The notes beneath the pieces are model-generated. The model was not told where the DNA came from, made no database searches, and saw only the letters and a list, made by a program, of their open reading frames with translations. Positions 36,901 to 48,900 of a stretch of 64,000 nucleotides of DNA are shown piece by piece. Positions within the stretch are counted from its first letter, which is position 1; every line of letters starts with the position of its first letter. This DNA comes from Dugong dugon. Lineage: Eukaryota > Chordata > Mammalia > Sirenia > Dugongidae. The stretch lies in assembly GCA_030035585.1 (NCBI GenBank), contig CM057481.1, forward strand, positions 10,441,128 to 10,505,127. Reading direction: 5' to 3'. A program made the translations under genes and the position numbers.

Positions 36901-39900
36901 TACCATCAGATGACTTCTGAGGAACATAACTGTGTGGTATCACTCTCTGTGTCCCCAGAACCTGTCGTAAAGCTGACACTGCAAAAATTTGTGCTAAATA
37001 AGTGAACTAAATTTTTTTTTCCAAACGTGTGCTTTCCAATCTTGCAGATAAATTTTTTTTTCTTTATATTTTATTTATCTTGCTGTTGTTGTTGAGGATA
37101 TATACAGCAAAACATATACCAATTCAATGGTTTCCTACATGTACAATGTAGTGACATTGATTACATTCTTCAAGTTATACAACCATTCTCACCATCCTTT
37201 TCCGAGTTGTTCCTCCTCCATTAACATAAACTCGCTGCCCCCTAAGATTCCCATCCAATCTTCTGAGTTGCTGCTGTCAATTTGATCCTATATAGATAGG
37301 TCTTAAAAGACCATTATGCTCAAGGCAGATCTTCTTTACTAGTTAAGCTAAACTACTGTTCAGTTTTAAGAGGACTTCAGGGGATACTTTTGGTTCAAGG
37401 TTCAAAGATTATCTCAGGGTAATAGTTTCAGGGGTTCATCTACCCTCCATAGCTCCAGAAAGTTTAGAGGCCATGAGAATCTGAAATTGTTCTGCATTTT
37501 CTCCCTTTTGATCAGGATTCTTCTAGAGAATCTCTGATCAAAATGTTCAGTAATGTTTGCCAGGCACCATCCAGTTCTTCTGGTCTCATGGCAACGGAGG
37601 AAGCAGTTGTTCATGTAGGCAATTAGCCACATATTCCATACCTTCTTTCTATTCCTGAAGCTCCTTCTTACTGTTACTCCAAGTGAATACAGACCAACTG
37701 TTGTGCCTTGGATGGCTGCTTGCAAGCTTTTAAGACCCCAGGCACTAAGCAATAAACTAGGAGGTAGAACAAAAGCACTAAATACGTTATCAGCCCACTT
37801 AACTGGGATGTCCCATGATACCATGACCCTAAACCTTCAAACCAAGGAACCAAATCCCATAAGGTGTTCGGTTGCACACAAGCAGACTCAGCAGCTACTC
37901 TTTTTTTTCTTTTTTTTGTCGTTGTTGTAAATATATCACACAACTTTTGCCAATTCAACTGTTTACAGGTGTTCTAACATCTTTTCCTACAGCTATATTA
38001 GATCACAAATTTAACAACTCTTTATTCATTTCAAGTTTATACTAATAAAGTTCTCAAAAACCAACGATCAATTCCATCATAACTCTGTTAAGATGAAAAA
38101 TAAGTTAAATAGATGTTAAAAAGTAAAACACAAGTTGTGGTCATATCTTGCAGTTCAAGTAAGCAGTAGTTCATTGATTTTCTTGTGTAGCTATTTTATA
38201 TGAGTAGCCAGCTCAGCCTATTCAACACAGTGAAATCGGAACCACACTGTGTGTCCCTTTATCAGCTAATTTTGGAGTGAAGCTTGCAAATGGGAAAAAG
38301 CCAGAAAACTCAACCTCTCGGCCCCACCCACCACAGCTTCAGGGGAACTTGCTCTGTGTTCTACTCTTTAAAGGACTAGACTCTTTGGCAGTCAAATCCC
38401 ACACTGTACAATCTGCTTTTTGTCAGGTCAGCTCAAACTCAACACTTGACACTACCAGGACTATCCCGTCTGCACCACTCAACACAGGGGTCTCCTAGCA
38501 ACCAGGGGGCTGCTCTTCATAAAGGCTCCTACTTCGCACAGAGAAAACCTCTAACAGTCACAAGCCAGATCATCAACGCCAGCCAATTACTCTGCAAGTA
38601 TATGATCCTTTTCATAAGTGGATATGGATAGAAAGGTTATCATCCCTCTTAACATATCTAGAATAATTACTGATGTAATTATTATTACTGAAAACATATC
38701 TCAAAAACAAGCACATGGGTAATTCTTGCTTTGTGCTGTGATAACTCATCTTGACCTTCTTTTAGCAGAAAGTAAAAGCCCAGGCAACACAGCATTTGTG
38801 AACTAATCATGTGAAATAATAAAGCCTTCTCAACCGTCTCTCTGACGTTCAGACTCTTCTTTATGCAGAGCTTCAGTATTTCCACATATAGCTTCATAGT
38901 GTCAAAACACATGCAAATGTTCCACTTCTCGTTATTTTTCATTGAAAAACACAAGATAAAGACAATATACTACATCCATTTTTATTCTAAAACATTAAAC
39001 CGTCAGAATGCACTACCCACTTCCTTTTGTTTCTGTTTAAGTGTGTCTTCTTCATACTGCCTCTGCACCGCCTCTCGCTCCCGGGCTAAGCGACGCTCCT
39101 CTTCTCCTTCTTCCCTCTGCTCTTCTTCCAGCTGCTTCCTCCTGCATGTCTCTTCTACCTGAGCAGTGATGGCTTTCTAGTCATAACAATCACAGAAATC
39201 ACTGTCACAAATAAAAACCCACGCAGCACCCAATAAATTTTGGTGAGTCTAGAATAAATTTATCAGCATACAGGAAGTATTCCACATATGAGTCAAGTCC
39301 AAATGTCAAATTCCCCATGTATTTCTCCCATCTCCCACTTGTCCAGTCAAGCTCTATAATGCCTTTTCTTCAACCTCAGGAGCCACACAGAGAAACAATG
39401 GGAGAAATCATCTCAGGGCTGTGCACCATGCCTGGCCAGGAGCAGGTATTCTGAGTGTCTGCTCACTGATCAGGAGTAACATCATAACTACGTCCCTTCC
39501 TTTACCAAAACTTTTTAAGAATTATTCAGACATTTAAGTCCTTTAGCATCAGACTGAAATTGGGAGACAGCATTTTAATCTTAGCCTCCTTTCTTATATT
39601 ATCTGCTAGATTTCTTAATCAAAATTTTAATTCCCTATGTATTTCACTTTCAAAGAACTAATTTTCATCCTGAACAGAACTCATCAAAACTAAACTGATG
39701 GAAAAATATTCAGTAACTTACGACCTAGTGCAAATTTATAAACACTATCTATTAGAGGCCTGCTCTAGTGAAAGGCAGAAAATGGTTATATTTTTTATGA
39801 TGCTGCTGCTTCTAAGCACGAGTATAATTCTGACAACGCCAGTCGGGGGAGGGGTCAACTCACCACAGGACCGGGCAGGACCTGGGCTTTAAGCTTATAG

Positions 39901-42900
39901 CAAAATGTAAATTTCCATTTACTTAGTTATTATGGCAAAGGAAAACACTGCACAAGGTAATCAATACCTGATGTTCTAACTGTTTCTGTCGTTGTCTGTC
40001 CTGTTCCTCGATTTGAGCTGGGTCCAAAAGAGCAGTCATAGAACAGAGAAAGCTGCCAAGACAGAGCCATCAGATCTTTACAGTCTCAAAAAGGTGGGCT
40101 CATTATTGCTTGGGATAGACCTACTACATCATTTCTATTTCAAAGAAAAATACCAAGCACTGAAACCAATTAGACATAATACAAAAATAACAGCCCTGCT
40201 AAAGCATGCAGACTTTCTCAACCATCAGTAAATACTGAAGAACGAACTTACTTCGTTTTCTGACTGTCTGTCATAGCCACGTCCCTAACAGGTTTTGCTG
40301 TAGGCCTTTCCTCTGAAGGTCTACCCTGGCTTCCGTTCGTAGGTGCACAAACCCTGCTGGTGTCAGCTAGCTCTCGAGCGTCAGGAGAGACACACAAGTA
40401 CTCTTGTTGTTTGTGTGTTGATCGAGAGGACAGTTGAGACTGAGAACCAGGACAACTCTTAAAGGAATCAAAATGCATTGCCCATCTGTCATGTTCCTCG
40501 CCCTAATAATGACAAATAAGAACTGCTAAGAATTCTTACAACTGTTCTCTCACATACCAAATCATAAGTGACAAACGAAAATGTGTTTCTAAAAGTCACC
40601 ATACAGCAGAATACCAATACCAGTTGCCGTCGAGTCGATTCTGACTCATGGCGACCCCATGTGTGTCAGAGTAGAACTGTGCTCCGTAGGGGTTGTAATG
40701 GCTGATTTGTTGAAAGCAGACAGCCAGGCCTTTCTTTTGAGGCTCCTCTAGGTGGACACAAACCTCCAACCTGTCAGTTAGCAGCAGAGCACATTAACTG
40801 CACCACCCACAGACTCTTTACAGCAGACTAAGTACCATAAAAACTAACAAAATTGTATTCTGTTTTGATTCCATATACATTTATGTAACTAGGAGAATAT
40901 CAGAAATAGGAAATAACTAAAAAGTACATTATAGGAAGCTATGAAATTCACACTTGCTAAATCCATTTAATGAAAGCAGGCTGACATGAGCAAATGCAGA
41001 ATACTTTAAGTACTCTGGTCTGGTCATGTAGCTTCAGAATACTTATAAGCTTTAAGAAATTATTTTGCATGGGAAAAAAAATGTTTTTCTTTAGACTTCA
41101 TAAAATCTCCTAAGTTACCTTTGAATATATCATTTTTTCCATTCGTTTTCTTTGCCGGTCCTCTTCGATTTGCTTATTCAACTCTCCAATCCATTTTTTC
41201 TGCTGCTCTTGTTTCACAGCACCGACAGGGGGCTCCAGGGGCACTGCTTCCTAAACAAGAGCCATCATCGCCATAGAAAGCTCAGATCTCCTTTTCTAAC
41301 CATCTTATACTTTCAATTTTTGCCAAAGTAAGTTATAAAGGCTTTAAGCTGGTAAGGTATGTATCTCTGTTGTTGTTAGCTGCTGTCGAGCTGGACCCCA
41401 GCTCATGGTGACCTCACACACAACAGAACTAAACGCTGTCTGGTTCCACGCCATCCCATGATCAGTTGAGGATTGGACTGTTTTGATCCTAGGGTTTTCA
41501 TTGGCTGATTTTCGAAAGCAGATTGCCAGGCCTTTCTTCCTACTAGCCTGTCTTAGTCTGGAGGCCCCACTAAAACCTGCAAGCCTCACTGACAGATGGG
41601 TGGTGGCTGCGCATGAGATGCACTGGCCAGGAATTAAACCAGCTGAATGGGAGGCAAGAATTCTACCACTGAACCACCAATACTCCCCATTTATCTCGAA
41701 GATGAGCAATAATTTCAAACAAAAAATCCTAATATACAAAATTATGTAAGTATTCTGAATATCAGAATCATATTTGTAAAATATAGTACATAGTAAGCTA
41801 TTTAACTGTAAGGAAAAGAACTTTCTAACAAGAAATACATGGAAAATTGTGGGGATATGTGCCATTTAAACATGGCTGCACTGTGGCCAACTTTAGCCTC
41901 TCAAAAGCCCATGCGCGGAACACAGTGAAACCTGTCAGCGATGAGAAAGAGATTAGGCATGACTTGTTTTTCCAAAACCTACTGTTCCTTTACTAACTGA
42001 CTTGTTTACTTGAAACCCATTCTTCCTTACCCGAGACTTATTGTTATTCACGTAAAGCCCATTGTTCTGTGATTTGCTTCACTGCTTGCTGTACTGACTA
42101 TAAACAAACTCCTGGGACTGAAGCCTGGGTCATTGACTCTTCGGAGTGACCCTCCTTGGCCCCACTTCTCTGTAAGAGTTGTGTAGTTGGCTACCGTTGC
42201 TGTTCCGACAGAAAATGATTTCTCCAAAACAATTAAAAGACAGAAAAATTTCAAAATCCAAATACAACCTCATGTATGAATTGGAAAAAGTTACTGATCA
42301 TTTAGAACAGATGAATGCTGTTTAACATCTGCCTTTGGACTGCCGTAAATACTGTCTTTGGACCAAGAACAAGGAGGATGTAAGAGAACAAGAAGCCTTC
42401 CCTGTTGAATCAGGATGTTGCGCTAGAATCCTCTTCTTCCTTTCCAACTCTGCTGCTACAGCCCTATGACAAGCTAGGACGTCTCAATAAGGAAAAAACC
42501 AAACAACCGTGTCTACAACGATTTCCCAAATCCTAAGAAAATAAAGAATAAAATAAAAATGCTAACATAAAAGTTGTTGCCTTAATTTATGAGAGTTTAG
42601 TACTCTCTAACAAAAAGGAAATAATACAGTCTACTCCAACTGTCCTGAAATACAGTACCAAGCAACAAAGATTTCATTGTAGAAAATAACTGCAGGACAT
42701 AATTAAGAAAAATGATTTGGCAGACTACTAGCCTGGGAATATGCTGCACAATGTTTCTTTCTGGCCTTGTTTTTACCAGGAACAATGGAAAAACTCATAG
42801 TTCACAACCTGTTGCTTTGATCAAAGGATATATTCATACCAAAAAGAAAAATCTTATTGTCTCAGATGTTCTTACAAATTTCTAACAGATAAGAACCATC

Positions 42901-45900
42901 ATACTTATTTAAGCCTAAAGAACCACTTCAAGAGGAACATTATCTTCAGGGAAATGACTTAACAATTCTTTTATCCAGGAAAGTGTTATTTAGGAGGTCA
43001 AAATGAGAAAAGAAAAACAAGAATGTAAATGGACCCTGTGAGTTCCTTAGAAGAAATTCTCAGCAATGCAATTAATCATCTTTTCTGCAAATCTGTTTTA
43101 AGTCTGATGTAACCAGTTCTGGTTCCAAACTTTAGTGAAGTTGCACATTATTTAGAGGTCAGACATTAAGGTCAGTGTGTATGTAAGGGAAAGTAAGTGA
43201 AAGTTCCTAAAAATCACCAATACAGTGGTTTATATACATGTTTTATGTTTCTAACCCTTTGGACAATCTAATGATTTCTTTCAATAAAGTCTTCAATTTC
43301 TCACTCAAGGGTGTCCTACAAAGCTACCACCACCTCACTTGCCATATGAATAAGTCAATGTACTTCTCTGACGTTCTTTTTCACGTTTCCCCCAATGTTC
43401 ATTCAGTTACAGGACTGAAAAGGCAAGGATTCGGGAGGTGCACCGAGGTGACAGGTGGAATGGAATCCCAGGCATTCTCGTTCTCCCTCTTGATTTTCAG
43501 AGCTCATTCAGTGGACAGAGGCAAGTCGAGTATGTAAGGGAAGACACGCTGTATGACGAGCGCTGTGGGCTGACAGTGGCCTAGCAACGCTCGTCCACTG
43601 ATTCCTCCTAAGTTACAGAGAGAAACCTCTCGTCCCAGGCTCACTCACACCTTTTCATTTCACCTCCCTCATGCTAGCCATCCGAGACATCCCTTCTCCT
43701 ACGTGAAAAACTTTTCTAAATACTCATTTTGGGTCTATTTTCAAGTGACAGCCTGAGAACGCACTACACTTTTCCCCACAAACAGTCCTGAAGTGCCAGG
43801 ATGCTAATGTCTTTCTTTATCTTTAAGTTAGTCTGCTAGGAAATGTTAGTCCTACTCCTAATACAGATGCTGCACGAATGGCGGCTGTAAATCAGAACTC
43901 AAAGTAGAGACCTTTACTAAACAATCCACTAGAGATGGCTGGCTCCATTTCATTCCTTCTCTCTTTGAAGCAGTCTTCAGAAATGCTGCTGTGGGAAAGA
44001 ACACTCAGGGATAACCCTGTCAAGGCCCAGAATGGTCCCGCCTGCCAGGATTCTAAGTCCATGCACTGACACACTCCTCACTCCCCCAGCCACCTGCCGC
44101 CCTAGCCTGCCTGCTAAGGAGACAAGCAAGGTAGCGGGGCGGAGGTCAGGACACTGGGCTACAAAGAACAGGATCTTCAAAGAGAAAGATGAGCAAAACA
44201 AAGGTGAGATTACTTTTAACTTGAAAAATACCTTATTTAAAATCTTCTGTAACCAAAAGGCCCATACCAAAAAAAAGCCAAAAAACAAACTTAACCAGCT
44301 GCCGTCAAGTCGATTCTGACTCATGACGACCCATGTGTTACAGGGCAGAACTGCACTCCATAGGTTTTCGTGGTTGTGACCTTTTGGCAGTAGATTGCCA
44401 GGTCTTTCTTCTGAGGCACCCCAGAGTAAGTCTGAACTGCCAACCTTTTGATTATTAGCTGAGCGCTTAACTGTTCATGCCACCCAAGAACTCTACGGGA
44501 GGCCCATCAAAAAGCAAAACAAAACTGGTGCCATAAAGTGGTCCTGACTCATGGCAACCCATGTGTTACAGAGAACTGCTCCATAGGGTTTTCTCGGCTG
44601 TAATCTTTACGGAAGCAGATCACCAGGTATTTATTCTGTGGTGCTGCTGGGTGGGTAAGAAATGCCAACCTTTAGGTTAGCAGTCGAGCGCAAACCTTTT
44701 GCACCACAAAGGGAGCTACAGAAGGCCCATGTGCTGTGTGCCTTCAAGTCGATTCCCATAGAGGTGTACATAGGGCTAAAAATCCTGTTTTGTTTTCTTT
44801 CATGCGCTTATTTGCCATATATCATCTCTGGGGCCACGTCTGTTCAAAATCTTTTGCCTGTTTTAAAAACGTGGGCTGTTTTCTCATTACTGAATTCTGA
44901 GTTTTTCTTTTTAATATTCTAGATATAAGTCCTTTATCAGATAGGTGATCTGCAAATATTTTTTCCCTCTCTTTATTTTATAATCTTATCGGTAAACTTC
45001 AATGAGAAGAAGTTTCGGTTAAGGCCACTGTGATATCACATTAAATGGCCCTCATGTGGGATGATGGGACACTATGGACTAGAAAGCATCCTGCGAGCTG
45101 AGAAGGACGCCTGCCCGTCACAAGCCCGATTTAGCTCTGCACATGTAGTGGCTAAAGATATGCAAACACCTGATGAAATACGTGTCCTACACCAAAAGGG
45201 TGAACCCCTCCAAGAATAGCTGCTTTGCTGAGGATATGACAGATGTACCTGGTGACACTGCAGACTAAACTCTGGTAAAGAAGGAGTGGGCTTCGAATCA
45301 TTCCTGAGTGCTTCCTGGAGGAACCACCTCCCAGAGGGTCAGAATGCTGCCCGGCTGCCATGCCCGGGCCCCGCGTGGTCAGACTCCCTGATGCTTGATG
45401 CTGTAAGGGCCAGTAAACCCCTGTGCATCATTTGCATGCATGGGCAGTATTCTTACCTTTCACCAGCCTTGACCCACAAGAGGGGAAGCCCTCTAATCAG
45501 AAAAATCTGCCCTCAAAGATAAAACTGGCAGTGAGGATGGGAAGGCAGCTGGCAAGACTTCCACATCAGCGTATAGAGTTTCAATTTGTGGCTGAGGTTT
45601 GCTGACACCTCTCAATTTTTGGGACGCCCCTGTCTGGGTCTGGAGGCTGCTAGCCTGCCTAGTACTCATTTTCGCCACCATTAAGGGATTTTTCAATTTT
45701 TGCCAAAGTCACTGCTGGCAAGCGACAACCAAATCCTACGGGACCCATCCATTCCAGTGCCCAGGGATGCTCAGGCACCCTCTTCCCTCCATCCTGCTGT
45801 GTTGCCTGGAGAGTAGGATCACGACATTCAGGGTGCCTTCCCCAAGCATGGCCTCCCAGACCCCAGACTCCAAATTCAAAAAGGCACTGCGCCACCTCTA

Positions 45901-48900
45901 ACAGTGCAGCTGGCACCAGGGTCTTCTGCTATTCTTGCGTTGTCCCAAATCTGAGACCCTCGACAATTACCCACGAAGTGACCCTTGGACCTCAGCTGCC
46001 CAAGAAGTCCACAAAATAACTTGGGGTCAAAGTAGTGCCATCCTTGTCCCTCCTCAAACCCCAAAGGCGACTCTGCACTCCTACAAGGCTGCCCCACCCC
46101 CAGAGACGTCTGCTGGGTTCTTCTAGCAGCTATTCAGGAACAACATCACCTGGCCGACTGCTACCTCCATCAGGTGGCCACCTTGAGGGCCCAATTTCAG
46201 GTGGCCAGGACTGAGGACTTCAACCACCCTCACCCCGCACCAAAGCCCCTGCATTAAAAGATCCACAGTACAACCAGATTTTGAGGGACTCCTTTCTAGG
46301 ATGGCCGCAAGTACCCCCAGGAACAACCTGAAGATGGTAAAGCTGAAGGCTTCAGGTGGGGGGAGTTCCAGCAATTCCAACCCCCAGGAAATCAGTGTTG
46401 CTGAAAATCTTGATTCCAATCTCATTCTTGTTCTTTTACATATACTCTGCGCTTGCTCTCTGTAGGATTTTAGAATCTCTCCTTTTTCAGATATTCTTAA
46501 GTTTCAATTTAGTATGTGTAGGTGGGGCAGTCCTTATTTTCCTTTTGGGTGCACTATGGGTCCTTTAAAGAGCCCTGGTTAAAGTGATCAACTGATAATC
46601 AAAAGGTCGGTGGTTTGAACCCACCAGCTGCTCCGTGGGAGACAGATGTGGCAGTCTGCTTTCGTAAAGATTTACAGACTTGGAAACCCTATGGGGTAGT
46701 CCTACTCTGTCCTATGAGGTTGCTATGAGTCGGAATCGACTCAACAGCAGTGACTTATGGGCCCTTTACATCTGAGGTCAGTCTTTAATTACGGGAAACA
46801 GATCTCAATTACTTTTTCAAATATCTCCTCCTCTCAATTGCTGTTGCTGTTGAGTTGATTCCAACTCACAGCAACCCTACAGGACAGAGCTGAACTGCCC
46901 CATCGGGTTTTCAAGGAGCAGCTGGTAGATTCAAACTGCTGACCTTTTGGTTAGCAGCTGTGGCACTTAATCACTGCGCCACCAGGGCTCTGCAATCTAC
47001 ATGTTAGCATTTCTTTATTCTCATACTGCCTTTTCAAAAAACAACAAGACTTTTTCCTTACATTTGTCCTTTCCTCCTTTTTCCTTTTAAAGCAACTCTC
47101 TAAATTATTCTTCCCTAACTATATTATTTCTGCTGTTTCTCTTCTATTGTATTTTTTAACTATTGTATGTTTCATACCTACTATTTCTGGTTTTATGTTT
47201 TCTTGTTCTCATTGCTCATACCTTCTCTCGTCCATCTTTTATCATGTTTACTAGGCTCAACTTAAATTACTGGTCCATCTGTCCTAACATTTTTCCTTCT
47301 GTCGGAATGTCTGGAAACTAACAGCCAATAACCTAAGAAGGCAGAGGTAGTGAGAAGCAGACCAGGCATAGGGTGGAAAGCATCAGGCATGAGTTAAACT
47401 GCAATCACTCTCCTCCCCTACAAAACAACTCTTTACTCTCTGGGAACTTGCCTTAGACTGTAATTATAACTCACCAGCCCTCTAGGTTTGGAGCAGGGAG
47501 GAGTGGGGCAGTCTCCACCTAACTTTCTCAGCTCCTCATAAGATGTGAGATTCAAGCAAGCACTGGTCAGAGTTTTATTCTGGAGGACAACCAGATGAGA
47601 TACCTGAGTTGTAATAAATAGCATGAGTGGGAGGAGGTCAGTTAGCAAGAACAGAACTCCCAAACTTGTTTCTTCTTTCACAGCAATGCTAGGCTTACTT
47701 CCACCCCAGGCCACCTACCAAGCCAACAGGCCAAAGTAGTATCCCCCCCCTCACTTTTTGTTCAGTATCTTAGGGATTGATTTTGGTGGGGGTGGGGTTG
47801 GGGTTTCCAGAAGTTTGCACCAGAGTTCAAAATCTTGTTAGGACTCACTGATCTCGGTATCTGTGAACTGTAAAGCTTGTGATCGGTATTTTCTCCTTGA
47901 CTTTTATCTTTGGTTATGTTTCTAAGAACATTATAGCAAACTTTGTAAATGCTCCACTGATATATGAGAAGTTGAATTGTATATGTGTTAAAAATAAAAC
48001 TGATACTCTAATTATATTGTTCAAATCCTCTAATAATGGTTTCGGTAAACGTGTGCTATTTCTTCCTGTTTGTTTTTGACTTATGAATTTGATACATATT
48101 TCGGAAAAATCATCACTTTTACATCTTACTGACTCTGCTTTTTATCACAATAAACTACTGAATCAACAATTTTCTACCCTGAAGTAGTATTTCCAACATA
48201 ACTATGATCAATCTTGCTTTTTGTTCTTTTTTAAAAATTGTGATTAATTTACGTATCTTTTTTTTAAATAATGTATAATTCTGTTTCACATCTCTTTTAA
48301 GCAGCAAGTCTTTGGGGTTCTTATACCTCTATTTTTTACCAAAATACTTTTGCCCTTTTAGAGCAGCTTTTTGTGTTCCTGCTGTTCTACTCATTTGCTG
48401 CTGTTGTACAGGCGATGTTGACAGACACTGTTTATAATTATGTTAGTGGTTACCTTACACCTTTCCGTAGTCGTCAACCTTTATCTGATTTTCAAAATCA
48501 TAATCACACAATTCTTTATAAGAGATCACACAAGTAACACAAACACTATGCATAATGTTCTAACAAAAGCATAAAGAATGGAAGTGGAAAGTTTTCCACT
48601 TCCACTGCTCTTCATCCGAGGCAGACAATGCCAACAATGTGGTCTCTCTTCATTTCTGTATGTGTATATGCTCTCAAGTCTTGTAAAGGGGATTTTTTCC
48701 TTTAAACAGATACGGTTATGATACGACCCGTGTTGCTCTGCAGCGTCTTCCCGTCACAGTGTCCTGGAGACTCTCGTGTCAGTTGCATATTCCATTTCTA
48801 CCACAAATTCCTCTTTGTGTGTTAATTTTTATTCATTTTTCTAGCCCGGAAAATAGCTTTAAGAAGTTTTATTTTTTAAATTGCTGGGGAAGATCCTAGG

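Noticed and set aside
37414..37824. 136-codon - strand frame
   Set aside because: It falls in an L1 3' UTR; the nucleotide sequence parallels other L1 3' UTRs in the window.
41619..41684. tRNA-Gly gene
   Set aside because: The cloverleaf lacks about five bases in the anticodon arm and the sequence continues directly into a SINE body.
41344..41865. 173-codon - strand frame
   Set aside because: Most of it is the tRNA-Gly-headed SINE plus flanking intron.
45599..46425. Overlapping 60-100-codon frames in the GC-rich island as a gene
   Set aside because: None continues across stops, no exon structure joins them, and the products are not recognisable.
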